Assembly (NCBI RefSeq): GCF_014203595.1
Contig: NZ_JACHJK010000023.1
Span: 1 to 64,000 of the forward strand
DNA: 64,000 nt
From: Streptomyces echinatus
Lineage (GTDB): Bacteria; Actinomycetota; Actinomycetes; Streptomycetales; Streptomycetaceae
Reading direction: 5' to 3'
The notes beneath the pieces were generated by a model, which worked only from the letters and a program-made list of their open reading frames with translations, ran no database searches and was not told the DNA's origin. Positions 28,438-36,700 of the stretch are shown piece by piece; position 1 is the stretch's first letter, and each line of letters begins with the position of its first letter. Position numbers and translations under genes: made by a program.

Positions 28438-30792
28438 TCAGTCGCCGTTGGGGGTGCGGTGGAGGGGCTGTTCGGGGGTGGGCCGGCGGGCCGCCGGCGG
28501 TACGGCCCGGACCGCGGGTTCCTCGGTGCCGACCGTGACCGGCTCGCCGTGGTGGCGGAGCGTCAGCGGCTCACCGTCCAGGAGCGCGTACGTCACCTTG
28601 TCCGCGCCGATGTCCACGCGCAGCCGGCGCCCGCGGAACTGGACGTGGAAGGCGAGCCGGCGCAGCCGCTCGGGCAGCCGGGGCGCGAACCGCAGCAGGT
28701 CGCCCTCGCGGCGCATGCCGCCGAAGCCCGCGACCAGCGCCATCCAGGTGCCGGCGAGCGAGGCGATGTGCAGTCCGTCCCGGGTGTTGTGCTCCAGGTC
28801 CTGGAGGTCCATCAGCGCGGCCTCGGCCGTGTAGGCGTAGGCGAGGTCCAGATGACCGGTCCTGGCGGCCATGACGGCCTGGCAGCAGGCGGACAGGGAG
28901 GAGTCGCGGACGGTCAGCGGCTCGTAGTAGGCGAAGTTCCGGGCGATCTGCTCCTCGTCGTACTCCCGCTCGAAGTGGTCGCCGCACGTGTACATGGCCA
29001 GCACCAGGTCGGCCTGTTTGACGACCTGCTTGCGGTACAGGTCGAAGTAGGGGAAGTGCAGCAGCAGCGGGTACTGGTCCGCGCGGGTGCCGGCGAAGTC
29101 CCAGCGCTGGTAGCGGGTGAACCCGGCATGCTGTTCGTGGACGCCGAGCTCCTCGTTGTAGGGGATGTGCATGGCGTCGGCGGCGTCCCGCCAGGCGGCA
29201 CTCTCCTCCTCGTCCACCCCGAGCCGCCGCGCCTCGCGCGGATGGCGTTCCACGGCATCCGCGGCGGCACGCAGGTTCTGACCGGCCATCAGGTTGGTGT
29301 ACGTGTTGTCGTCGGCGACCGCGCTGTACTCGTCGGGGCCGGTGACCCCGTCGAGGTGGAAGACCCCGTGGCTGTCGTGGTGCCCCAGCGACCGCCACAG
29401 CCGGGCCGTCTCCACCAGCAGTTCCACGCCGGTCTCCCGCTCGAAGTCGGTGTCGCCGGTGGCCTCGACGTACCGGACGACGGCGTCGGCCACGCCGGCG
29501 TTCACGTGGAAGGCGGCGGTGCCGGCCGGCCAGTAGGCCGAGCCCTCCGGTCCCGCGATGGTCCGCCAGGGGAACGCGGCGCCGGCGAGGCCCAGTTGGG
29601 CGGCGCGTTCGCGGGCCTCGTCCAGGGTGCCGTACCGCCAGCGCAGCGCCTCGGCGACGGCCCTCGGCGCGGTGTGGGTGAGCACGGGCAGCACGAACAT
29701 CTCGGTGTCCCAGAAGGCGTGCCCGTCGTAGCCGGAGCCCGTCAGCCCCTTCGCCGGGATCGCGCGCCGCTCGGCGCGGCTGCCCGCCTGCAGCACGTGG
29801 AACAGCGCGAACCGGACGGCCTGCTGGATCTCCTCGTCACCCTCCACCTCGACGTCGGCGCGGGCCCAGAAGTCGTCCAGGCAGGAGCGCTGGTCGGCCA
29901 GCAGCCCCTGCCAGCCGTCGTGTGCGGCGGCCGCGAGCGCGGCGTCGACCTGGTCGGCCATCGCGGGCAGCGACCGGGTGGCGGACCAGCCGTGGGCGAC
30001 CAGCTTCTCCACGCGCAGGGTCTGTCCGGGCTCCAGCACGGAGGTGACGGTCAGCCGGGCGACGTCGATGCCGCTCTCGCTGCGGCTGGTGGTGCGCTCG
30101 GGGCCGGTGACCACGTGATCGGCGGCCACGGCGACCCGCAGGCCGCTGCGCCGGGTGCGGTGCACCAGCCGCAGCCGCTCGCCGGCGGCGAAGCCGTCCT
30201 CCTGCTCCAGCGGCGACTTCAGCGCCTTCGCCGCGCGCGGGTCGCCGCCCGGTTCCGGCAGGCTCTCGTTGGCGACCAGCTCCGACTGGATCACCACCCG
30301 GCTGCGGCTGCCGACGGCCTCGACCTCGTAGGCCACCGCGGCCACCGCCCGCTGGGTCATCGACACCAGCCGGGTCGAGCGCACCCGAACCGTCGAACCG
30401 GCCGGTGAGGTCCACTCGCAGGTCCGCTCCAGCACCCCGCGGCGCAGGTCGAGGACGCGTTCGTGGGCGACGAGCCGGCCGTAGCGCAGGTCGAACGGCT
30501 CGTCGTCCACCAGCAGCCGCAGGACCTTGCCGTTGGTGACGTTGATGACGGTCTGCCCGGACTCCGGATAGCCGTAGCCGGCCTCCGCGTACGGCAGCGG
30601 GTGCACCTCGTGGACGCCGTTGAGGTAGCTGCCGGGCAGCCCGTGCGGTTCGCCCTCGTCCAGGTTGCCGCGCCAGCCGACGTGCCCGTTGGACAGGGCG
30701 AACACCGACTCGCTCTGGGCGAGCACGTCGAGGTCGAGGGCGGTCTCGCGGACGGTCCAGGGTTCGACGGCGTAGGACCGGTCGGTGATCAC
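28438..30792 (-). CDS. Glycoside hydrolase family 65 disaccharide phosphorylase
   Basis: The 784-residue protein shows the three GH65 regions: an N-terminal beta-sandwich (to about 260), an (alpha/alpha)6 barrel (about 320-720) and a short C-terminal beta-sheet. The barrel holds HAFWDTEMF (358-366) and the general-acid Glu488 in DGVTGPDEY. GH65 enzymes split alpha-glucosidic disaccharides with phosphate to give beta-glucose 1-phosphate and glucose. Maltose, trehalose and kojibiose are all possible substrates and cannot be told apart here. It overlaps the upstream beta-phosphoglucomutase gene by 4 nt (ATGA), which makes the phosphorolysis pathway plain. The pair resembles Rv3400/Rv3401 of Mycobacterium tuberculosis. 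Confidence 0.93.
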   Translation of the reverse strand: MITDRSYAVEPWTVRETALDLDVLAQSESVFALSNGHVGWRGNLDEGEPHGLPGSYLNGVHEVHPLPYAEAGYGYPESGQTVINVTNGKVLRLLVDDEPFDLRYGRLVAHERVLDLRRGVLERTCEWTSPAGSTVRVRSTRLVSMTQRAVAAVAYEVEAVGSRSRVVIQSELVANESLPEPGGDPRAAKALKSPLEQEDGFAAGERLRLVHRTRRSGLRVAVAADHVVTGPERTTSRSESGIDVARLTVTSVLEPGQTLRVEKLVAHGWSATRSLPAMADQVDAALAAAAHDGWQGLLADQRSCLDDFWARADVEVEGDEEIQQAVRFALFHVLQAGSRAERRAIPAKGLTGSGYDGHAFWDTEMFVLPVLTHTAPRAVAEALRWRYGTLDEARERAAQLGLAGAAFPWRTIAGPEGSAYWPAGTAAFHVNAGVADAVVRYVEATGDTDFERETGVELLVETARLWRSLGHHDSHGVFHLDGVTGPDEYSAVADDNTYTNLMAGQNLRAAADAVERHPREARRLGVDEEESAAWRDAADAMHIPYNEELGVHEQHAGFTRYQRWDFAGTRADQYPLLLHFPYFDLYRKQVVKQADLVLAMYTCGDHFEREYDEEQIARNFAYYEPLTVRDSSLSACCQAVMAARTGHLDLAYAYTAEAALMDLQDLEHNTRDGLHIASLAGTWMALVAGFGGMRREGDLLRFAPRLPERLRRLAFHVQFRGRRLRVDIGADKVTYALLDGEPLTLRHHGEPVTVGTEEPAVRAVPPAARRPTPEQPLHRTPNGD

Positions 30793-31529
30793 TGCTTGCC
30801 TCCCAGTTCGGCGAGGTCCCCGACGACGATGTCGGCGCCGTGCGCGTACAGCGCGTCGGTCTGGCCCACCCGGTCCACGCCGACGACGTACCCGAAGCCG
30901 CCCGCGCGGCCCGCGTCCATGCCGGCCAGGGCGTCCTCGAAGACGGCCGCGCGCGACGCCTCGACGCCCAGGTCACGGGCGGCGGCGAGGAAGGTGTCGG
31001 GGTGCGGCTTGCCCGGCAGGTTCCGCTCCACGGCCACCACGCCGTCGACGCGTACGTCGAAGAGGTGCTCGGCGCCGACGGAGCGCAGCACGTCCCGGCA
31101 GTTGGCGCTGGAGGAGACGATCGCGGTGCGCAGTCCCCCGGCGCGGACCGCCTCCAGGTACCTCAGCGTGCCCTCGTACGCCTCCACTCCGCCGGTGCGG
31201 ATCTTCGCGAGCAGCAGTTCGTTCTTGCGGTTGCCGAGGCCGTGCACGGTGCGGGCGTCCGGCGGGTCGTCGGGGCCGCCCTCGGGGAGGTGGATGCCGC
31301 GCGAGTCGAGGAAGGACCGGACGCCGTCGGCGCGGGGGCGCCCGTCGACGTACTCGTCGTAGTCGGCGACGGCGTCGAACGGCCGTCCTCGCGCGCCCTG
31401 GTAGTCGTGCAGGAACGCGTCGAACGTCTCCTTCCAGGCCGCCGCGTGCACGACGGCCGTCTTGGTGACGACTCCGTCGAGATCGAACAGACATGCCTGG
31501 ACGGTGTCGGGCAGACCGAGCTGAGTCAT
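30789..31529 (-). CDS. HAD beta-phosphoglucomutase-like enzyme
   Basis: The 246-residue protein starts at ATG 31529 and carries the HAD nucleophile motif FDLDGVVTKT, the substrate-sensing VVHAAAWKETFD cap segment, TAIVSSSANC (motif II), GKPHPDTFLAAA (motif III Lys) and FEDALAGMDAG (motif IV). It should convert beta-glucose 1-phosphate to glucose 6-phosphate, the step after a GH65 phosphorylase. The cap contains the long insertion (GRPRADGVRSFLDSRG) seen in the actinobacterial subgroup. Longer frames upstream run antisense to a kinase gene. Translation is coupled to the GH65 gene by the ATGA overlap. Confidence 0.92.
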   Translation of the reverse strand: MTQLGLPDTVQACLFDLDGVVTKTAVVHAAAWKETFDAFLHDYQGARGRPFDAVADYDEYVDGRPRADGVRSFLDSRGIHLPEGGPDDPPDARTVHGLGNRKNELLLAKIRTGGVEAYEGTLRYLEAVRAGGLRTAIVSSSANCRDVLRSVGAEHLFDVRVDGVVAVERNLPGKPHPDTFLAAARDLGVEASRAAVFEDALAGMDAGRAGGFGYVVGVDRVGQTDALYAHGADIVVGDLAELGGKQ

Positions 31530-31613
31530 ACCCCAACTGTTCCCCGCGCAGCGGGCCTCAGCGGGTGGCGCACGCCACACGTCCGGCGGGCGGCCGGTGA
31601 CACACTCTGCTGT

Positions 31614-32276
31614 GTGCCGCTGACTTTCGACGACCTCCTCCTGCGCGCCCGGGCCCTGCCCCGAGGCGGCCGGCGCGCCCTGCTCGGCATCGCGGGCAGC
31701 CCCGGCGCGGGCAAGACGACGCTGGCCGAGCGCCTGGTCGGCGCCCTGAACGGCGACGGCCCGCCCTGGGCCGCGCATGTGCCCATGGACGGCTTCCATC
31801 TCGCCGACGCCGAACTGGACCGGCTGGGGCGCCGGGACCGCAAGGGCGCGCCTGACACGTTCGACGCGGCCGGGTACGCGGCGCTGCTGCGGCGGCTGCG
31901 CGCCGAGACCGGCGAGGTGGTGTACGCGCCGGGGTTCGAGCGGGTGCTGGAGCAGCCGCTCGCGGGTGTGATCCCCGTGCCGCCGGAGGCCCGGCTGGTG
32001 GTGACCGAGGGGAACTATCTGCTGCTCGCGGAGGGGCCGTGGGCGCGGGTACGGCCGTGTCTGGACGAGGTGTGGTTCTGCGAGACCGACGAGGAGGAGC
32101 GGATCCGCCGGCTGGTCGCCCGGCACGAGGAGTTCGGCAAGGACCACGCGGCGGCCGTGGCCTGGGTGCTGGGCACGGACCAGCGCAACGCCGACCTGGT
32201 CGCGACGACCCGGGGGCGGGCGGATCTGGTGGTACCGGCCGCGGCGCTCCCCACCGCGCCCCTGCCGGAGGCCTGA
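31614..32276 (+). CDS. P-loop nucleoside/nucleotide kinase-like protein
   Basis: The 220-residue protein has a Walker A loop (GIAGSPGAGKTTLAERL, residues near 24-40), a substrate segment VPMDGFHLADAELDRLGR, and an RHEEFGKDHAAAVAW lid. It matches the uridine-kinase/YggC/pantothenate-kinase-like group, which phosphorylates a nucleoside, sugar or pantothenate. The true substrate is unknown. The GTG at 31614 is the best start: it begins right before the first beta strand, but no strong ribosome-binding site is seen. Divergent from the beta-phosphoglucomutase gene across 84 bp. Confidence 0.88.
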   Translation: MPLTFDDLLLRARALPRGGRRALLGIAGSPGAGKTTLAERLVGALNGDGPPWAAHVPMDGFHLADAELDRLGRRDRKGAPDTFDAAGYAALLRRLRAETGEVVYAPGFERVLEQPLAGVIPVPPEARLVVTEGNYLLLAEGPWARVRPCLDEVWFCETDEEERIRRLVARHEEFGKDHAAAVAWVLGTDQRNADLVATTRGRADLVVPAAALPTAPLPEA

Positions 32277-32820
32277 CGACCGGGCGCCGGCGGCCGGCGC
32301 GGAGGCCGGAGGGGCGGCCGTCGGCGCGAACGCCACGGGAGCGGACGTCGGCGGAAGCCGCACGCCCTGCCGTCGGTACGAAACCGGCACGGCCCGGCGT
32401 CGTTGCGGAAGCCGCGGGGCCGGGCGGGCGGGCGGAAGCAGTGGGGCACCGGAGAGCGCGAACTCGGCTCGGGGACGGGTGGTTCGGCGGGAATGCCGTG
32501 CGGCGGGCGTGGCGCTCGGTGTGCCGCGTTCGCCCGCCGGGTCCCGTCGCATGCGGGGCGCGTCACCCGCGGTGTGCCGGTCATCGGGACGGGGGCGGCA
32601 TGGGGTGGCCGGACCGAACGGCCGGGCCCGGGCGCGTTCGGGTCCGTGGACTCTGAACCACGGCCGGTTGCGGACCGTACCCGTGTGCACGGCAGAAGGT
32701 CTGTCGGTACGACTCGTGCGGTGGTGAACGCCGGCGATGGCGTGAGCGGTGCGACAGTAGGGTCATGATCCGGCCCCCCAGCTCCCCCTCCGCCGCGCGG
32801 CGGGTGGCACCGCGGGGCGG
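32277..32820. other. Non-coding region with degenerate repeats
   Basis: No gene is supported. Between 32320 and about 32450 a degenerate unit of roughly 27 bp (GTCGGCGxGAAxCC...) recurs about five times, at 32320, 32347, 32372, 32399 and near 32427. The rest of the region shows no conserved frame. Confidence 0.5.
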
Positions 32821-34641
32821 ATGATGGCGCGCGAACAGCACCCGGTCCTCACACCACCCGAGGCTCCCGCCGAGGGACCACCGCGACAGGTCCGCCCGGA
32901 CCGGTACGCCCGGCTGCGCCGGCACCGGCACCGGCTGCCGCCGCTGCTGGCCGTCCTGCTGCTGGGACAGATGGCCGTGGCGATGGTCACCACGGCCGTC
33001 CAGCAGACCCCCACCATCGACGAGCCGGTGTACGTCGCGACGGCCACCGACTATCTGCACGAGCACCGGGTGCGCTACAACCCCGAGCATCCCCCGCTCG
33101 GAAAGCTGCTGATCGCGGCCGGAGTGGCGGCCGCCGACCCGCACTACGACCCGTCGTACACCGGCACGCAGGGGGAGGTGGGCCGGCATCTGCTGTACGA
33201 GTCGGGCAACGACCCCCGGCGGCTGATGCTGTGGGCACGGCTGCCGGTGATCGCGCTGACCCTGCTGTGCGGGCTCGTGGTGTTCGCGTTCGCCCGGGAC
33301 CTGACGGGTCCGGCGGGCGGGTCGGCCGCGCTCGCCCTGTACGCCTTCTCGCCCGATGTGATCGCGCACGGGTCGCTGGCCACGCTGGACCTGCCGGCGA
33401 CCGGGTTCGTGCTGACGTCGGTCTGGCTGGTGTGGCGGGCCCGGCTCCGGCCTGTGCCGTGTCTGGCGCTCGCCGGTGCGGCGCTGGGCGCGGCCGTGGC
33501 GACCAAGATGAGCACCCTGCCCGCGGTGCCGGTGGTCATGGGGCTGGCGGCGGTGTCGGTCACGGCCGCGGGACGCTCCGGCCGGATCCGCCGGTGGCCC
33601 GCTCCCGCCGCCCCGCCGGCCGAGCGGCCGGGGCGGGTACCGGCGGCGCTCGGGCGGGTACCGGCGGCGCTCGGGCGTGGGCGGGCGGCGGCACGGTGGG
33701 TGCCGGCGGCGGCAGGGCGGGTACCCGCGGCGGTGGGCGGCGCGGCCGTCGTGGCGGTCGTGGCCCTGGCCGTCGTGTGGGCCGCGTATCTGGCCGTCGA
33801 CCCCCGGCTGCGGTTCTCGCCCGCCGAGCCGGTGCCGGCCGTGCCGGGGCTGCGCGGGCGGCTGGTGGAACTGCTGCCGCTGCCGCCGGCGTACCGGGCC
33901 GGGATGCTGGTGCAGTTCGGCCTGGAGGACCAGCCCTGGCAGGGTTATCTGTTCGGGCACCTGTACACCGGCTCGCACTGGTACTACCTGCCGGCCGCGC
34001 TGCTCGTGAAGACGCCTCTCGCGCTGCTGGCGGCGGGGGCGGCCGGTGCCGTGGTCCTCGTGGCGCGGCGACGCACCCGGCCCGTGGCGCCGTATCTGCT
34101 GGTGCCGCCCGCGGTGCTGCTGGCGGCGGCGATGACCGGCTCGCGGGACTTCGGCACCCGGTACGCGCTGTTCGTGCCGGTGTTCCTCGCGGTGGCGGCC
34201 GCGTGCCCGCTCGCGCTCCGGTGGCGGTGGAACGGGCTCCTGACCGGCGCGCTGGTGGTGTTCGCCGCGGTGAGTTCGCTGCGCACGTTCCCGTACTACC
34301 TGCCGTACGCCAACGAGGCGTTCGGCGGCCCCGCGCACACCCACCGGCTGCTGCACGACTCGAACGTGGACTGGGGGCAGGACCTGGGCCGGCTCGCCGA
34401 CCGGCTGCGTGAGCGGTATCCCGGTGAGCGGGTGTGGCTGGTGTACAAGGGCAGCGGGGTGCCGTCGTACTACGGCATCCACGCCGCCGATCCGCGCACG
34501 GTGCCGCCGGACCGGGTGCACGGGCTGCTGGTGGTGTCGGACTCGGCCGTCGCGAAGGCGCGCGGGAGGCTGGCCGAGCTGATCACGAGCAGCCGGCCGG
34601 TCGGCGAAGTGGGCCATTCCATCAGCCTGTACCGGCGGTGA
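32821..34641 (+). CDS. GT39-like membrane glycosyltransferase
   Basis: The 606-residue protein has an Arg-rich N-terminus, then around ten hydrophobic helices. The loop after helix 1 carries TPTIDEPVYVATATDYL and HPPLGKLLIA, the signature Asp-Glu loop of the GT-C glycosyltransferases (protein mannosyltransferase and ArnT types) that use polyprenyl-phosphate sugars. A late luminal loop holds DSNVDWGQDLGRLADRL. It probably moves a mannose or similar sugar to an extracellular acceptor, protein or glycan. An insertion of repeated RVPAALG motifs (about residue 265-305) links two helices. Start ATG 32821 or 32824, with no strong ribosome-binding site. Confidence 0.88.
   Translation: MMAREQHPVLTPPEAPAEGPPRQVRPDRYARLRRHRHRLPPLLAVLLLGQMAVAMVTTAVQQTPTIDEPVYVATATDYLHEHRVRYNPEHPPLGKLLIAAGVAAADPHYDPSYTGTQGEVGRHLLYESGNDPRRLMLWARLPVIALTLLCGLVVFAFARDLTGPAGGSAALALYAFSPDVIAHGSLATLDLPATGFVLTSVWLVWRARLRPVPCLALAGAALGAAVATKMSTLPAVPVVMGLAAVSVTAAGRSGRIRRWPAPAAPPAERPGRVPAALGRVPAALGRGRAAARWVPAAAGRVPAAVGGAAVVAVVALAVVWAAYLAVDPRLRFSPAEPVPAVPGLRGRLVELLPLPPAYRAGMLVQFGLEDQPWQGYLFGHLYTGSHWYYLPAALLVKTPLALLAAGAAGAVVLVARRRTRPVAPYLLVPPAVLLAAAMTGSRDFGTRYALFVPVFLAVAAACPLALRWRWNGLLTGALVVFAAVSSLRTFPYYLPYANEAFGGPAHTHRLLHDSNVDWGQDLGRLADRLRERYPGERVWLVYKGSGVPSYYGIHAADPRTVPPDRVHGLLVVSDSAVAKARGRLAELITSSRPVGEVGHSISLYRR
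33634..33675 (+). repeat. 21-bp tandem duplication inside the GT39 gene
   Basis: CGGGTACCGGCGGCGCTCGGG (21 bp, in frame) occurs twice in a row and continues in degenerate form to about 33750. It codes RVPAALG repeats in a linker between two helices. Copy number may vary between strains. Confidence 0.75.
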
Positions 34642-34719
34642 GCCGCTCGCCTCAACCCCCTGGTCACGGCAGTCGGTGAGCTATGTTGAGTGCTCGTGGC
34701 AGACAAAGGAGGCCGACCC

Positions 34720-35637
34720 GTGCCCTCGCCGCAGCAGGCACGCGCGCAGGCATCAGCGATCACGTCGGGCAAGACGGTGCCCGCGACCGAGGCCGCCCCG
34801 ACCTCGCGGCTCAGGGAACTCTTCGACGGCCCCCGTCTGTCGCCGGGGCAGCGGCGCATCGCCCAGTACCTGATCGAGCACATCACCGAGGCGGCGTTCC
34901 TGTCGATCACCGAGCTGGCCGACCGGGTCGGGGTCAGCCAGCCCTCCGTCACCCGCTTCGCCGCCGCCGTGGGCTTCAGCGGTTACCCGGCGCTGCGCGA
35001 GAAACTCCAGTCCATCGCGCTGAGCAGCCTCGCCGGCGGGCCCGGCGAGGAGGACCGGGCCAACGAGCTGCAGGCGGCCATCGACGGTGAGATCCAGAAC
35101 CTGGAGAACCTGCGGCGCGACTTCGCCGACCCCGACCGGGTCATCCGCGTCGGCCGCGAGCTGTCCCGTTCCACCCCGCTGACCGTCCTGGGCCTGCGCA
35201 TCTCGGTGTCGCTGGCCGAGTACTTCGGCTACGCCGCCCGCCGTATCCACCCGGACGTGCGGCTGGTGACCCTCGGCGGCAGCGTGGCCTACGATGCGCT
35301 CCTGCAGGCCCGCGAGGCCGGCGGCAGCTGGGTGCTGGCCTTCGCCATGCCCCGGCACTCCCAGGAGACGCTGAACGCCGTCCGGGTGGCACGCGGCGCG
35401 GGGCTGAAGGTCGCCCTGGTGACCGATCTGGCGCTGGGTCCGCTGGCCGACGAGGCCGACGTCACCTTCGCCACCGGCACCGGGTCGCGGCTGGTGTTCG
35501 ACTCCTATGCCGCGCCCGGGGTGCTGGCCGCGGCCCTGCTGCAGGCCATGACCGACGCCGATCCGGAGCGCACCCAGGCCCGCCTGGAGAAGTACGAGCA
35601 GCTCTCCGAGCAGCACCAGTTCTTCCTCAAGGACTGA
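34720..35637 (+). CDS. MurR/RpiR-family transcriptional regulator
   Basis: The 305-residue protein has an N-terminal RpiR helix-turn-helix (LSPGQRRIAQYLIEH, then SITELADRVGVSQPSVTRFAAAVGFSGYPALREKL) and a C-terminal SIS sugar-phosphate domain (from about residue 130; TVLGLRISVSLAEYFGYAARR, DVTFATGTGSRLVFDSYAA). RpiR proteins sense phosphosugars and repress or activate sugar-catabolic genes. No sugar operon adjoins it, so the target is unknown. The GTG at 34720 has a perfect AAAGGAGG. The longer frame includes that site. A -10-like TATGTT lies at 34682-34687. Confidence 0.92.
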   Translation: MPSPQQARAQASAITSGKTVPATEAAPTSRLRELFDGPRLSPGQRRIAQYLIEHITEAAFLSITELADRVGVSQPSVTRFAAAVGFSGYPALREKLQSIALSSLAGGPGEEDRANELQAAIDGEIQNLENLRRDFADPDRVIRVGRELSRSTPLTVLGLRISVSLAEYFGYAARRIHPDVRLVTLGGSVAYDALLQAREAGGSWVLAFAMPRHSQETLNAVRVARGAGLKVALVTDLALGPLADEADVTFATGTGSRLVFDSYAAPGVLAAALLQAMTDADPERTQARLEKYEQLSEQHQFFLKD

Positions 35638-35773
35638 CCACCCCGGCCTGAGCCGAGCAGGACCTCCGCCGGGGGCGGTGCCGGCGGTCGATCCTTCCGC
35701 CCGCGCCCCGGCATTCGTGAAGATCTTGCGGTCCCGAACCACCTGGACGGGGACCATTCACCTCAAATCACGC

Positions 35774-35787
35774 ATGAATGTTTTCAT
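35774..35787. promoter_or_regulatory. AT-rich dyad and promoter-like stretch
   Basis: ATGAA-TGTT-TTCAT is a perfect 5+5-bp dyad in an AT-rich island (35760-35822) that ends in TATATAAATAC. In this GC-rich DNA it stands out as a probable promoter with an operator, reading toward the small genes downstream. Confidence 0.5.
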
Positions 35788-35874
35788 ACGTCTTGCAAAC
35801 CGGACGGCATATATAAATACTGCTCGCCGGACTCACCGCACGCACACCGCCCCGAGAAAGCCGACGGACCGCCC

Positions 35875-36030
35875 ATGCGCACGCTCCACCGCACGCAGCG
35901 CCGGTTCCCCGCCCCCGGGGCTCCAGAACGGACACTCCCTGCCGCCGTCCCCTACCCACGTCGGCGTCCGGAGTGTCCCGGGGCGCGTTGTCTGCGCGAC
36001 GCGCCCGTGGCGGCCCCGGCCATCCCCTAG
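35875..36030 (+). CDS. Possible 51-residue protein before a terminator
   Basis: An ATG frame of 51 codons (begins MRTLHRTQRRF, ends APAIP) lies between the AT-rich promoter-like island and a perfect hairpin. Its stop codon TAG sits in the loop of that hairpin. It is basic, Pro-rich and unlike any family I know. The ribosome-binding site is weak. The layout (promoter, frame, terminator) is the main support. Confidence 0.3.
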   Translation: MRTLHRTQRRFPAPGAPERTLPAAVPYPRRRPECPGARCLRDAPVAAPAIP

Positions 36031-36042
36031 GCCGGGGCCGCC
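36009..36042 (+). terminator. Perfect 13-bp hairpin
   Basis: GGCGGCCCCGGCC pairs with GGCCGGGGCCGCC across an 8-nt loop (ATCCCCTA). It lies 48 bp before the next gene, so it could be a terminator of the small frame or an attenuator of the following gene. Confidence 0.75.
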
Positions 36043-36090
36043 CCCACCCGTCGACCACCCTCACGACGCCGCACACCGGAAGCGATGATC

Positions 36091-36465
36091 ATGACCCTGA
36101 CCAGCACGCGTATCAGCCCCGACTGGCCCTGTCAGGTCAAGACGCCGGGCAGCTACGACTGGGAGCGCTCGGCGGCCAAGTGGCTGCGCGAGCTGATCCC
36201 CGCGCGCTACGCCAGCTATCCGGCGCTCATCCGGCATCCGGTCCTGCTCGCCCGGCACGCGCAGATCCAGGTGCAGCAGGAGATCCGGGTCGCGCGGACC
36301 GCCCTGCAGACCGCGCGGGCCGAACTGCCGGTCCTCGGCCTGCCCGAATCGGTGATCGAACACACGATCAAGCTGTACGCGGCCGAGGTGCTGCAGCTGC
36401 AGCACATCGCGCGCAGCGTCCGCGCCGTCAGCGAGGCCCTGGCCGGCCGCGGCACGGGCCGCTGA
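36091..36465 (+). CDS. Small conserved-looking protein of unknown function
   Basis: The 124-residue protein is soluble and mostly helical, with a central segment rich in charged and Gln residues (HAQIQVQQEIRVARTALQTA) that could form a coiled coil. There is no signal peptide or known motif. I prefer the ATG at 36091 because GGAAG lies 8 nt upstream. An ATG at 36085 is two codons earlier. Codon use is typical of the genome. I do not recognise the family. It stands 48 bp after a perfect hairpin, with the phosphatase gene following about 235 bp later. Confidence 0.7.
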   Translation: MTLTSTRISPDWPCQVKTPGSYDWERSAAKWLRELIPARYASYPALIRHPVLLARHAQIQVQQEIRVARTALQTARAELPVLGLPESVIEHTIKLYAAEVLQLQHIARSVRAVSEALAGRGTGR

Positions 36466-36700
36466 CCCCTCACGGCACGGGCCGCCCGCCCCCCTCAGGG
36501 CCCGTCCCCGGCGCCCCGTGTCCCCCGTCGTCCCGGACCGCTCCGCCACCGCCCGCGCCGTCACCCGGGTCCCGCCCCGGCGCCCGCCGCCCCCTTGCCC
36601 GCGCCCCCTCTTCACGCTCGCGGAGCGCGTATGCAGGTCGTACGAATCCGGACCCGGCAGACGAGTGATCGAACGGGCCCAGGTGTGCAATGCTCAACGC

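Noticed and set aside
32320..32450. CRISPR array
   Set aside because: Repeats are degenerate, contiguous and only 25-28 bp, with no unique spacers and no cas genes.
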